Shown piece after piece: positions 42,687 through 53,954 of a stretch of DNA of 64,000 bases. Below the pieces are notes generated by a model that saw only the letters and a program-made list of their open reading frames with translations, did not search any database and had not been told where the DNA came from. Source of the DNA: Ichthyophis bannanicus (Eukaryota > Chordata > Amphibia > Gymnophiona > Ichthyophiidae); assembly GCA_033557465.1 (NCBI GenBank), contig CM066031.1, forward strand, positions 173,197,043 to 173,261,042. Reading direction: 5' to 3'. The translations under genes and the position numbers were made by a program. The stretch's first letter is position 1, and every line of letters starts with the position of its first letter.

Positions 42687-43427
42687 AGAGTAGTTACTCA
42701 CCTGTAACAGGTGTTCTCCAGGAGCAGCAGGAATCAGTCCTCACATATGGGTGACATCGAGGTCGATGGAGCCCCATGCGGAGCATTTACCCAGCTTTCT
42801 ATGAAAACCTTTGGGAATACTCCCACGCATGCATGGTCCCCTTCCCGCCTAAAGGTGCCATCTTGGCCAGTCTGATGACATAGCTAAGAGACAGCACACA
42901 AAAACAAATGAACTATATACAACTGCAACTCCAAGGGGAGGAGGGAGGGTTGTGAGGACTGATTCCTGCTGCTCCTGGAGAACACCTGTTACAGGTGAGT
43001 AACTACTCTTTCTCCAGGACCAAGCAGGAAGTCAGTCCTCACATATGGGTGACTCCCTATCTCTGGGCTACCAGGAACCCAGGCTGAAAAAGAGAACTCC
43101 CTCTAGCCGCAGCATCAGGGAAAGGCTTTCACTGAAACAGAACCTCCGTCGGTAGCCCAACAGAGGGCTGGAGGGCAGGAGTTGCCTAAACCTCAAAAAG
43201 ATTCCGGAGTACTGCCTAGCCAAAAGCACTGTCCCTACGGGACTCCCTCTCCAGGCAGTAATGAGCTGCAAAGGTCTGGCTTGAGGACCAAGTAGCAGCT
43301 CTGCAGATGTCTGCCAATGGTACAGAGAGGAGATGAGCTACTGAGGCAGCCATAGCCCTAACATGGTGGGCCGTGACCCGACCCTGCAAAGGAAGGTCAG
43401 CTGCCCTGTAAGCCCAGGTGAGTCCAA
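42687..43427 (-). mobile_element. DIRS-like element fragment
   Basis: A terminal block (GTAGTTACTCACCTGTAACA, 42690) is present in inverted form at about 42955-43005 and, in part, again at 43005-43060. On the minus strand 43420-43216 encodes the end of a tyrosine recombinase: VTAHHVRAMAAS, ADICRAATWSSSQTF and a following AAHY, matching the H-x-x-R, W and Y positions of DIRS-type recombinases. RT and RNase H domains are absent. Confidence 0.7.
43216..43420 (-). pseudogene. Tyrosine recombinase C-terminal fragment
   Basis: Only the last part of the catalytic domain remains, with the HxxR box and the likely nucleophile in AAHYCLE. The annotated-looking Met start at 43491 belongs to neighbouring PLE-B sequence (43427-43533), so the apparent 91-codon protein is a chance fusion. 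Confidence 0.65.
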
Positions 43428-43533
43428 CAAAGGTAGTATGCAATAAAACATAAAAAGAAAAACACAAAATAAACCACTTAAAACTTTCCATTGAAACAAA
43501 ATTTAACCTTCAAAAAACGCTAATATATGACAT
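43427..43533 (-). repeat. PLE-B inverted tail fragment
   Basis: This is the reverse complement of 61723-61825, near the 3' end of PLE-B. An inverted, truncated self-copy upstream of the coding part is a known feature of Penelope-like elements. Confidence 0.8.
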
Positions 43534-43912
43534 TTTACCTAAGATACATAAATGTTTAAAAAACCCTCCTGGGCGTCCGATTGTATCTGCAATTGGCTCC
43601 TTATTGGAACCAATTTCGAAACTTATGGATATTTTTTTGAGACCTTACATTCAAAAGATGTGGTCTTATGTCCGTGATTCTACTCAAGTTATACAAATTC
43701 TTTCCTCTTTTCAAGAATATAGTTCACATTTTCTTTTAGTTACACTCGATATAGAATCACTTTACACAAATGTACCGCAAAAGGAAGCCTTGGAGATTAT
43801 TGAGCAATATTTAACAAATAGGGAAAACTATAAATGCATTCCTACATTTTTTTTGTTAGAATTAGCACGGTTGCCCTTTGTGAGAACTATTTTTGTTTTC
43901 GTGAAATATTTT
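43534..43912 (+). pseudogene. PLE-B reverse transcriptase, first part
   Basis: The plus strand reads from a KIHK-type motif through NPPGRPIV and TLDIESLYTNVPQ, the RT fingers and palm motif A of Penelope-like elements. The frame changes at a run of T near 43850. It is cut at 43912 by the PLE-A insertion and resumes at 50059. Confidence 0.8.
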
Positions 43913-44749
43913 GTAGAAATGCTAAACTATACAAATGGCCGTGCTTTGTGAATGATTATTGCTATAAACCCAAATTAAATCTCATTCAACTATTCACCTT
44001 TGTATTACTATTCAGTATTATTTCTATTTGTCACTGTGTAAGCCTCAGACAACACCCTTAAGCATCGTAACACCAGGAGATATATGAACAATCACCTGAA
44101 CGTATGCAGGGTTTAGTACATCAACGGCTTTAAAACAATGAAAATCCACTGACCAGCTCCACTTATTTCTAAATTCAAAAACCACTTAAAGTCCATTGAA
44201 AAATTACTTAGCTGATAATAGTGTGACTGGTCTTGGTCTTCTTTTTCCGTTTTTTCAATTTTTTTTCAATTCTTTCTATTCATCTGCCTTTGCTTTTATT
44301 GTGGAAAGAAAGGCTGTACCCCAACGCCTATCTTACAGGCGCCCATGCGTTTCGCCACGTAGGGTTTCTCAAGGGGACCCAAAATTTCAATTAGTTTCTA
44401 AAAAGAATAAAAAAGGACATTATCATTGACTGCGTAATACTGTTTAAAAGAAAAAGAGAATACATCGTGCTGTAAGCCGCCACACATAGTTTGCAAAAGA
44501 ATGAAGTATAGAAATAGAAACCTGAAGATGACACAGCGTTTGACTTCAAAAGATCTGTCTCCCATTTCTTCTGTGGAGAATCTGAGAACGCCGCGCAAGC
44601 GTTTTAGAGACAAGATCGCTATTTTTAAACCCCCCCCCCCCCCCCCCGGAACCACCAGGTGTTGTATAATCAGCTCATTAAAGACAAGCAGACCAATCTA
44701 TGTTCAAATTGAGTCCTCTAGGATGAATGGTGTCTAAAGTATAGATCCA

Positions 44750-46320
44750 CTATTGCTCCCGATAGAGCAATAGTTTGTCTCGTGATTTCCCCATATTACT
44801 ATATAACACTTGCTCTATAATCCAACAGCGAAGCTGGGCAAATGTATGATTTTCGGCTGAACAATGTTCGACTAATGGGGCCTCTTTTCGCTTACAGCGG
44901 AGTCGGCTTTCATGTTCCTTCATTCTGATCTTAAAGGAACGGATCGTCTTACCGATGTACATGAGACCACACGGGCACTCTAACGCATATACTACATGAG
45001 TAGATTCACAGGTGGTTGCCTGTCTCAAGGTGTATGTGGTGCCTCCGTGAAAAAAAGTGGAGCGTTCTATGGTTATGGCACAGATGCCACACTGACCACA
45101 TTTTGTGTGGCACGCTGGATGTATACTTAAATCCGTTGATGTCACCGAACGCAATTTAGTGGGGCTCAAATACTCTTTCAAGTTGCGACCACGTTTCCAC
45201 ACGCAACGCATTGTATTTCCTTGCAGACCAGGTATAGTGTGCAATATGGAACTGTATTTTTTGAGGATCTTTTGTACTCGAGAACTGACGGGGGAATAAT
45301 GCGTAATGAGATTGATCGGGCTTTCCTCGTCAGATGTCTCAACGAATGGTTTTGGTAACAAAAGCATGTCTCGATTGTTATACAGTGCCCGTCAATAAGC
45401 ACATTGTATACTGTGACTGGAATAACCTCTGTCCCTGAAATTTGCTTTTAGTTGTTTGGACTGTTGTTTGTATTTCTGTATGTCCGAGCAATTTCGGCGG
45501 TATGGCAAAAATTGGGATAAAGGCAAATTATCCTTCAGATGAGGAGGATGAGCGCTGTCATAGTGCAGAAAAGTGTTCCTATCGATGGTTTTACGATAAA
45601 CAGATGTTCCCCATCCATTTTCTTCTCTGGTAATTTGCACATCCAAATATGTGATCTGATGTTTGTGGAACTCACTGGTAAATTTAATATTGACATCTTG
45701 AGAATTTAACCAACTAAGGAAGGATCCCAATAATGGTATGGTACCTTGCCATAGCATGAACACATCATCAATATATCGGTACCAGGCCTTGATATTGATC
45801 TGATATGGTGAAGTAGGAAAAAGCTGTTTTTCAAAATATCCCATATATAGGTTGGCAATTGACGGGGCGCACGTGGCCCCCATGGCCACTCCAGATATTT
45901 GATGGTAGAGGACTCCTTGAAATTCAAAAAAGTTTTTAAACAATGCCAATGAAGTAAGATCTGACAAAAACTGCAATTGTAGTTTAGATAAATCCCCTCG
46001 AGCTATCAAAGTTTGTTGCACTATATGACTGGCTGCCTCCTGTGGAATACTGGTATACAATGACTGGACGTCTAAATTTACTAAATGTATCTGGTCATCC
46101 TTCGCCCAACTGGAAAGTGCCTTCAATATAGATAAAAAATGAGTGGTGTCTCTAAGGTAGGAGGGGATCTCCGTCAGTAGTGGGCGCAGGAAGGAGTCTA
46201 AATAAGTGGACAAGGGTTCTAAAAGAGTCCCTTCTGTGGATACAATAGAACGGCCCGGAGGTCGTGTTGGATGTTTGTGTATTTTCGGGACTGTGTAAAA
46301 CTGGGCTAGTCATGGATCCA
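44750..46320 (-). pseudogene. PLE-A left copy: RT C-terminal half and GIY-YIG endonuclease
   Basis: The 46213-45392 frame has NLDVQSLYTSIPQ, GVAMGATCAPSIANLY, WYRYIDDVF and HQITYLDVQI; here the YIDD box is uninterrupted. A stop (CGA to TGA) at 45392 separates it from the 45367-44750 frame with the endonuclease core, CGLMYIGKTIRSFKIRMKEH. Those enzymes cut DNA and prime from the nick. The N-terminal half is absent because the copy is truncated at the inversion point. Confidence 0.85.
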
Positions 46321-46382
46321 CTACATTTAAGAACCTATGCTCCTTCTTGGAGACTTTTAGTTTCCCACAAGAATACATCACT

Positions 46383-47081
46383 ATGCTACTAAAAGAGAAA
46401 ACAGTTTTTTCCTTAGAAACTCCAGCTACGGAGACTGATACTACTGCATCCATATGGGAGACCTTAGAGCAATTGGAGAAAAAACGTATTAGAGCAGATT
46501 TGCATAGATCTTCCCTACTGGAGTATGTTTATCGTCAACAAATTCCCCGCGGGCTTCGTGTTTATAAAGAACCCAGGGTGCCGATGCTTGATCCGGAATT
46601 TGTGGAGAAGTGGAACAAAATTCTCAACAAATGCTCCCTTGATCTAATGGTGTTGCTAATAGATTCGACCAAAACCTATGTTGAACAATTATCAACAGAA
46701 ATAGCCGTCCACACTGTCGCTTTAAAGGATAAAGAGACAGAAGAAGTCTTTACTAGTCACCAAGCACAATTGAAGCACACCATTGAAACCGTACGCCAGG
46801 AAGTGATGATCAAAAAGCAGAAAAAGCTGAAGCGTGATGGTGCGGATTATGCTACAGGCTACGTCTACCCTTGGATGAATGCGAATAGAAAACAGAAGAA
46901 GATGAAGAAAAGGGTATATTTCGATGACACCACCGATGAAGGGGCCAGTTCTGACTCCAGTAGATCCGCAAAAGGAAGTTTTTTTCGCGAAGACAAGGAA
47001 CCTCGTCCCCAACGACAAAAAAAAGGGGAACAAGAGAAAACAGGTCAAGGACGGGGCAAACAGAAATCTCGGGGGAAATAG
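46383..47081 (+). CDS. PLE-A right copy: N-terminal open frame
   Basis: A 232-residue frame, highly charged, with coiled-coil-like Glu/Lys/Leu spacing in the middle and a basic C-terminus (residues after about 150 rich in Lys and Arg). The Met at 46347 lies in the inverted left copy, so 46383 is the first start within the right copy. It ends one base into the frame of the RT region (stop at 47079-47081). In other PLEs the N-terminal region and RT form one protein, so a frameshift between them is the simplest reading. Confidence 0.55.
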   Translation: MLLKEKTVFSLETPATETDTTASIWETLEQLEKKRIRADLHRSSLLEYVYRQQIPRGLRVYKEPRVPMLDPEFVEKWNKILNKCSLDLMVLLIDSTKTYVEQLSTEIAVHTVALKDKETEEVFTSHQAQLKHTIETVRQEVMIKKQKKLKRDGADYATGYVYPWMNANRKQKKMKKRVYFDDTTDEGASSDSSRSAKGSFFREDKEPRPQRQKKGEQEKTGQGRGKQKSRGK

Positions 47082-49346
47082 TGTCTGCACACACTAGTTT
47101 TGTAGTCAATCTGACAGGGGAACCGCTTCCAGCTGATGTTGAAGCCCTTTTGGAGAAAGGGTTATCATTTGTTCCAGAAATAAATTTTGATTTTTTTAGA
47201 TTTCGCATCGATTTTGAGAATTTTTTGAGAAAACTTCAATTAAAAAACTTTTTTTCAGCATTTCCTTCCACCACAGTAGGAACTAATTACAGAGAACGAA
47301 GACGAATTCCGTTACCCTTGAAGTCTCAGTGGATGCCTCCTGGCCCGCTCCACCCGGCCTTACAAATTTTTAAAGATCTGTTTCTCCAGGACATAAGTCA
47401 ATTAACAGCTACAGGTCCACAGCGAAATACACGACTTTCTCGTTCTCAGCAAGATACATTAAGAAAGTTACAGTCACAAACACAGTGGGTGATCCGTCAA
47501 GCAGATAAGGGAGGGGCTATAGTGTTACAAACAAGAGAGTTTTATTTGAACGAGGCTCTAACTCAACTGGGCGACACTACTACATATTCAGTTTTACAGT
47601 ATGATCCTAGTGCAGAGCTACAAGCTACCATCAAGGATCTCACTCAAGAAGCATTAAACAACAAGTTAATCTCCAAGAAGGAGCATAGGTTCTTAAATGT
47701 AGTGGATCCACGACTAGCCCAGTTTTACACAGTCCCGAAAATACACAAACATGCAACACGACCTCCGGGCCGTCCTATTATATCCACAAAAGAGACTCTT
47801 TTAGAACCCTTGTCCACTTATTTAGACTCCTTCCTGTGCCCACTACTGACGGAGATCCCCTCCTACCTTAGAGACACCACTCATTTTTTATCTATATTGA
47901 AGGCACTTTCCAGTTGGGCGAAGGATGACCAGATACATTTAGTAACTTTAGACGTCCAGTCATTGTATACCAGTATTCCACAGGAGGCAGCCAGTCATAT
48001 AGTGCAACAAACTTTGATAGCTCGAGGGGATTTATCTAAACTACAATTGCAGTTTTTGTCAGATCTTACTTCATTGGCATTGTTTAAAAACTTTTTTGAA
48101 TTTCAAGGAGTCCTCTACCATCAAATATCTGGAGTGGCCATGGGGGCCACGTGCACCCCGTCAATTGCCAACCTATATATGGGATATTTTGAAAAACAGC
48201 TTTTTTCCTACTTCACCATATCAGATCAATATCAAGGCCTGGTACCGATATATTGATGATGTGTTCATGCTATGGCAAGGTACCATACCATTATTGGGAT
48301 CCTTCCTTAGTTGGTTAAATTCTCAAGATGTCAATATTAAATTTACCAGTGAGTTCCACAAACATCAGATCACATATTTGGATGTGCAAATTACCAGAGA
48401 AGAAAATGGATGGGGAACATCTGTTTATCGTAAAACCATCGATAGGAACACTTTTCTGCACTATGACAGCGCTCATCCTCCTCATCTGAAGGATAATTTG
48501 CCTTTATCCCAATTTTTGCGATACCGCCGAAATTGCTCGGACATACAGAAATACAAACAACAGTCCAAACAACTAAAAGCAAATTTCAGGGACAGAGGTT
48601 ATTCCAGTCACAGTATACAATGTGCTTATCGACGGGCACTGTATAACAATCGAGACATGCTTTTGTTACCAAAACCATTCGTTGAGACATCTGACGAGGA
48701 GAGCCCGATCAATCTCATTACGCATTATTCCCCCGTCAGTTCTCGAGTACAAAAGATCCTCAAAAAATACAGTTCCATATTGCACACTATACCTGGTCTG
48801 CAAAGAAATACAATACTTTGCGTGTAGAAATGTGGTCGCAACTTGAAAGAGTATTTGAGCCCCACTAAATTGCGTTCGGTGACATCAACGGATTTAAGTA
48901 TACATCCAGCGGGCCACACAAAATGTGGTCAGTGTGGCATCTGTGCCATAACCATAGAACGCTCCACTTTTTTTCACGGAGGCACCACATACACCTTGAG
49001 ACAGGCAACCACCTGTGAATCTACTCATGTAGTATATGCGGTAGAGTGCCCGTGTGGTCTCATGTACATCGGTAAGACGATCCGTTCCTTTAAGATCAGA
49101 ATGAAGGAACATGAAAGCCAACTCCGCTGTAAGCGAAAAGAGGCCCCATTAGTCGAACATTGTTCAGCCGAAAATCATACATTTGCCCAGCTTCGCTGTT
49201 GGATTATAGAGCAAGTGTTATATAGTAATATGGGGAAATCACGAGACAAGCTATTGCTCTATCGGGAGCAATGGTGGATCTATACTTTAGACACCATTCA
49301 TCCTAGAGGACTCAATTTGAACATAGATTGGTCTGCTTGTCTTTAA
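47081..49346 (+). pseudogene. PLE-A right copy: RT and GIY-YIG endonuclease
   Basis: The RT reads open from 47081 to 48256 with WVIRQADKGGAIV, FYTVPKIHKHATRPPGRP, TLDVQSLYTSIPQ and GVAMGATC. A run of six T at about 48202 (five in the left copy) shifts the frame, so the YIDD box continues in 48096-48827. A TGG to TAG change at 48826 gives a stop. The endonuclease (48843-49346) has CGLMYIGKTIRSFKIRMKEH and a downstream catalytic Glu context. Breaks are few, and the left copy is intact at the first of them. Confidence 0.85.
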
Positions 49347-50043
49347 TGAGCTGATTATACAACACCTGGTGGTTCCGGGGGGGTTTAAAAATAGTGATCT
49401 TTTCTCTAAAACGCATGCGCGGCGTTCTCAGATTCTCCACAGAAGAAATGGGAGACAGATTTTTTGAAGTCAAACGCTGTGTCATCTTCAGGTTTCTATT
49501 TCTATACTTCATTCTCTTGCAAACTATGTGTGGCGGCTTACAGCATGATGTATTCTCTTTTTCTTTTAAACAGTATTACGCAGTCAATGATAATGTCCTT
49601 TTTTATTCTTTTTAGAAACTAATTGAAATTTTGGGTCCCCTTGAGAAACCCTACGTGGCGAAACGCATGGGCGCCTGTAAGATAGGCGTTGGGGTACTGC
49701 CTTTCTTTCCACAATAAAAGCAAAGGCAGATGAATAGAAAGAATTGAAAAAAATTGAAAAAACGGTAAAAGAAGACCAAGACCAGTCACACTATTATCAG
49801 CTAAGTAATTTTTCAATGGACTTTAAGTGGTTTTTGAATTTAGAAATAAGTGGAGCTGGTTAGTGGATTTTCATTGTTTTAAAGCCGTTGATGTACTAAA
49901 CCCTGCATACGTTCAGGTGATTGTTCATATATCTCCTGGTGTTACGATGCTTAAGGGTGTTGTCTGAGACTTACACAGTGACAAATAGAAATAATACTGA
50001 ATAGTAATACAAAGGTGAATAGTTGAATGAGATTTAATTTGGG
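49347..50043 (+). repeat. PLE-A 3' untranslated/pseudo-LTR region
   Basis: Non-coding and matched in reverse complement by 43913-44740. It includes the pyrimidine-rich run near 44630 (C-run) versus GGGGGGG at 49377, which differs in length between the copies. Confidence 0.75.
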
Positions 50044-50058
50044 TTCGTGAAATATTTT

Positions 50059-51275
50059 ACCAACAAATAAAAGGGGTAGCCATGGGGTCCTCAATGGCCC
50101 CTGATATTGCAAATCTATATGTTTTTAATTTTGAAGAAAAATTTATTAAAAACAACCGTTTTAAATCTAATATTAAAATTTGGATCAGGTACATTGATGA
50201 TATTTTTGTTTTGTGGGATGGCTCCATGGATCTGTTAAATGAGTTTAATGAATGGATCAATTCTTGCGATAATAATTTACGGTTTCAAGTAACTTACGAT
50301 GAACACCAGATATCATACTTGGATTTACTAATTAAAAAAACTGACAAGGGTCTTGTGACCACTCTTTATAGAAAACCAACAGACAGACATCAAATATTGC
50401 ATTATCAAAGTTTTCATAATCCGGCACTGAAACGCAATTTACCAGTTAGTCAACTTCTGAGGGCACATAGGATATGCACATCTAGCCAGGACTTTGAAAG
50501 ACAAGCAAGTATCATGACAGATAGATTTAGAGGAAGGCAATACCTGGACCAACATGTTTTAAGCGCTTATAATAGAGCGAAGCTCACTGATCGTGGTGCT
50601 TTACTCCAACAACAAGAGAAAAGAAACGATGTAGGTATTGTTTGCCCTTTATTATACTCTCAACAATCATATAAGATAGAGAGAATAATCAGAAAACACT
50701 GTCATCTAATCCAATCTTTACCAGGATTTCACAATCAAAAGTTTACTATAGCACATAAGCGTAATGCAAATTTAAGAAACATGTTAGTGCCCTCTGCTCT
50801 TACCGAGCGGAAATTTCTCCCTAAACATAAAGGACATGTCCCATGTGTCAGGTGTTCAGTTTGCATTCACTCCTTAACAATTAAGGAAGGGTTTATTCGC
50901 CCAGTGAATAATCAAATTCTTTATTTGGATGATTTTTCCAATTGTCTTACGAGTCATATTATTTACGTTATCCTTTGTCCATGTAAAAAAATGTATATAG
51001 GAAAGACAATCCATTCTGTCCGTGATAGAATCATTGAGCATAGAAGCTGTATAAAAAGGAAACTGGTGGATAAACCTCTAGTCGGTCATTGGCTGGAGCT
51101 TACACATACGATTGCTGATTTAAAATTTTTTGTGGTCAAAAAGGTAAAAGTTAATTGGAGAGGTGGAGATGTGGATAAAACAATACGACGTTTGGAAGAG
51201 AGATATATTTTCGCATTTAATAGTCTACATCCCTACGGTCTCAATATGGAATGTGATCTGTCAGTTTTTCTATAA
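50059..51275 (+). pseudogene. PLE-B reverse transcriptase end and GIY-YIG endonuclease
   Basis: A frame of about 397 codons open from the insertion point: GSSMAPDIANLY, WIRYIDDIFVLWDG, HQISYLDLLI, then the linker with cysteine pairs (CVRCSVC) and the endonuclease core CKKMYIGKTIHSVRDRIIEH. It ends at 51273-51275. The sequence is diverged from PLE-A (another family). It cannot be expressed as one protein because the first part is 6.1 kb upstream. Confidence 0.85.
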
Positions 51276-51397
51276 TTGTGGTCTGGTTTTTTAATGGGGA
51301 TGGTTTCCCATTTTATTCATCAGTTTTTAATTTATTTAACATTTGGTATATATATCCCTTTTATAGTGTGACAGGTGTCATACGATTTTTGGTTTTT

Positions 51398-51799
51398 TAT
51401 CTTTCTCCCTCCTCCCCTCCCCCTTTTTCCCCCTCCCCCCCCCCTTCCTCCTTTCCCCCTCCTCCCCTTCCCTCTTCCCTTCCCCCCTTTCCTCCTCTCC
51501 CCCCTTCCTTTCTTCCCCTTCCTTTCCCCCCTCTTCTCCCCTCCTCCCCCCTTCCCCCTTCCCCCTCTCCCCTCCCCTTCCCCTTTCCCCCTCCCCCTTC
51601 CCTTCCCTCCCTTTCCCTCTTTCCCTTCTTTTCCTTTTCCTCTCCTTTCCCCTCCCCCCTCCCCTTTTTCCTCCTTCCCCCCTCTTCCCCCCTTTCCCTT
51701 CCCCCCTCCCCTTCCCCCCTCCCTTCCTCCCCCCCCTCCTCCTTCTCCTCTCCTCCCCCCTCCCCCTTCTTTCCTTCTTTCCCCTCCCCTCCCCTCCCT
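51398..51799 (+). repeat. Pure polypyrimidine tract
   Basis: About 400 bases consisting almost entirely of C and T with no clear fixed period. It lies in the 3' region of PLE-B. Such tracts can form triplex (H-DNA). Apparent proline/serine/phenylalanine-rich proteins here (51278-51829, 51375-51848 and the opposite strand) are composition artefacts. Confidence 0.95.
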
Positions 51800-52214
51800 T
51801 GTTTTACTCTTGGTGGTTTATACAATTGAAGATGGCCAGAATGGTTAACCTTTGGAATTATGGGGCCCAATTTTTCTTCTTCATGGTGCTATTTCATCAT
51901 TATATATTTGGATTCCCCTAATAGGGTGGTGTTTTTTATTTTTTTATTTTTTTTTAAGACGTTTATTTTCATTTTACAACAAACAAAAGTAACAACACAC
52001 CAAAAGATACAAATACACACATACAATAAAGAAAACAACCCCAATTACCCCCCACCCCTATGCTTCTTCTCTAAGCTAATAAGAGTCATCACATAAGCGC
52101 TTACACACATCAGTTATTGTACAGCAAACAAGCAGAAATGGTATTGATGATACAGGCTGATCCTGTGGCAGAAATGTATACAAAAGTAAACAGCCAAATG
52201 AGAGTAGTTAGCAG

Positions 52215-52529
52215 TTAGAACATAATCATGGAACACCTTCCTTTTAAACAAGCAGTGAAGGGCTTGCGTGGAAGAGATTGACATACGAGGTAGTTGCTCA
52301 TAATTACAGTAAAATGGACATAATTCCACCAATCATTGAGGTTCAGATGGGAGCCAATTTCCAGTATGTCGTAATGAAGGAGATAGGAAATAGCTATGCC
52401 CAGTAAATGGGCCTCCTGAAAAAACACTAACTCAGAATAATCATGATTAAGAGAGCTAGGGAGTGTCCTTCTTTGGAATGGACTATTGATGCCTTTTACA
52501 GTCAGTAATGATAACGTACATAAAGCCAT
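52215..52529 (-). pseudogene. L1 ORF2 N-terminal remnant
   Basis: The first residues read TVKGINSPFQRRTL and ELVFFQEAHL, the beginning of the L1 apurinic endonuclease domain. The reading then goes into unrelated text leading to the poly-A tail, so the rest of ORF2 has been deleted. Confidence 0.65.
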
Positions 52530-52956
52530 GCCAAATAGTTAAACAATCTGAAAAGAAACATAATAGCGCACAGAGGTACACAATGTCGCTCATAGTACCA
52601 GCAAATGACTGCAGAAACAACATGATAGGAATTAAACTAAGGAAAACCATGAAGCGCCCCTTATAACAAAATAAGCACCGAAGTGCCTTAGAGAAGAAGC
52701 AAAACCCCAGAAATTACTGGCGGCCTGATGTCTGCGGGGAGAAACCCCAGAGAAGGCCTGAATTGAAACATAAATCCTACAATGCTATACAAGCTCCGAA
52801 ACTGACCAAGGATCTCATCGTGGAAAGAAAGGAGACCAATAAGGTATATATAAAGAGAAAGAAAAGTCCAGGCAGTCTCCGTTTCAGGCAGCGATCACCG
52901 CATCGGGCCATTCAAAATGGCGGACAGTTCCAGCGGATTCCATCCAAGCTGTTGGA

Positions 52957-53838
52957 TTAGCGCATCTGGCCTGCTTCTTTAGAAGCTAGAAATGTTGCTA
53001 GCAGATCAGGATCTTCGAAGGTACGAGTTTGGTTATGGAGAGTCACTCTAAGCTTCGCAGGATATAAGATGCCGAAGCGAGCCTGTAACTGTTGAAGTCT
53101 AGGTCGAAAAGCAAGGAGTCTCTTCCGACGGTCAGCTGTGGGCTTAGCCAAGTCAGGGAAGAAGGAGACTTTATGATTTTCAAACTCCAAATGACGATTC
53201 GCCCGGGCAGCATTTAGAATTTGCTCAACTTGCTGATATCTCAGTAGACGAAAAATGATGGGCCGGGGGGTCGTCCGATTGAGCGCCATGCTGGTAGGAA
53301 CACGATGTGCTCGGTCAATTTCCAAATCTCTGTGAAAAGTAATCTTCAGCAAGGAGGGAAGAGTTTTGACCAGGAATTCTCTCATATCTCCTGCTTCCGC
53401 GCCCTCCGGTACACCAATGAGCCTTACATTGTTGCGACGGGCTCGATTATTGCTATCCTCTAACTCTTTTTGTAGATTCTGTATCTGACGCTCAGCCTCA
53501 TCCAGTTTCACCAAGCGCACCACGTGCGAGTCAAGGACCCCCGCCATATTGTCCTGCCGTAATGAAAGACCTTCAAAACGATCCTGAAGCACACCAAAAT
53601 CTTCTCTCATGGCTCGGAGCGCTTCTCCGTTGGACTGCACCAGTTCCTTCACACCACGTATTTCCTCCAAGATCTCCTGTTGCATTGCGGGGTTATCCCG
53701 AAATGGCACCATCTTTTGTGGGGAAGGCAGCTCTGTCTTGGAACGTTTTCCGTGTAAAGAAGAGGGAGATCCGAAGTCTAAGCGCGCTGGTTTATGGGCC
53801 GCCATCTCCCCCGAGACACCCCGGTAAGTTCTGAGCAA
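52957..53838 (-). CDS. L1 ORF1 protein, deleted copy
   Basis: A 293-residue open frame. The N-terminus is basic; a coiled coil spans about residues 50-130 (leucine and glutamate spacing), then the RRM starts with NNRARRNNVRLIGVPEG and ends with the C-terminal domain (PRPIIFRLLRY, FFPDLAKPTADRRK, FGILYPAKLRVT). This trimeric RNA-binding chaperone coats LINE RNA. A Met at 53805, inside the frame, is an alternative start (MAAHKPAR) that resembles the start of the other copy better. Confidence 0.85.
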   Translation of the reverse strand: MLRTYRGVSGEMAAHKPARLDFGSPSSLHGKRSKTELPSPQKMVPFRDNPAMQQEILEEIRGVKELVQSNGEALRAMREDFGVLQDRFEGLSLRQDNMAGVLDSHVVRLVKLDEAERQIQNLQKELEDSNNRARRNNVRLIGVPEGAEAGDMREFLVKTLPSLLKITFHRDLEIDRAHRVPTSMALNRTTPRPIIFRLLRYQQVEQILNAARANRHLEFENHKVSFFPDLAKPTADRRKRLLAFRPRLQQLQARFGILYPAKLRVTLHNQTRTFEDPDLLATFLASKEAGQMR

Positions 53839-53954
53839 AATATTAAGTTAATGTAGGTATTAAGTCAGGATTCTGAGTAGGCCCCTCGGGAGCTTCAGCG
53901 CAAAGCGTCTAACCCGCTGGACATCAGGCTCCGCCCCCATAGGGTGGTGTTTTT

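Larger units (their letters stand above)
43913..50043. mobile_element. PLE-A insertion: inverted partial copy plus direct copy
   Basis: The whole unit is bounded by TTCGTGAAATATTTT at 43898-43912 and 50044-50058, a 15-bp duplication inside the RT of PLE-B. The left part (43913-46355) is a reverse-complement copy of the right part from about 47677 to 50043. The right part starts at about 46356 and is the more complete copy. Penelope-like elements often insert as such inverted/direct arrangements with pseudo-LTRs. Confidence 0.85.
51937..53938 (-). mobile_element. L1-type LINE with ORF2 deleted
   Basis: Bounded by ATAGGGTGGTGTTTTT at 51921-51936 and 53939-53954, a 16-bp duplication. The plus strand begins with a T-rich run (poly-A tail in reverse). 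The 5' end starts GGGGGCGGAGC, as in the intact L1 at 56171-61652, so it is not 5'-truncated. ORF1 is complete, but only the start of ORF2 remains, so it is an internal-deletion derivative of 2.0 kb that would need an enzyme supplied by a relative. Confidence 0.85.

Noticed and set aside
43216..43491. A 91-codon protein with a hydrophobic N-terminus and a recombinase end
   Set aside because: The N-terminal 23 residues come from inverted PLE-B tail DNA; the join to the DIRS-like fragment is accidental.
51278..51848. Open frames of 157-183 codons coding for proline/serine-rich or lysine/glutamate-rich proteins
   Set aside because: They are generated by the C/T-only composition of the tract, are open on both strands and show no domain.
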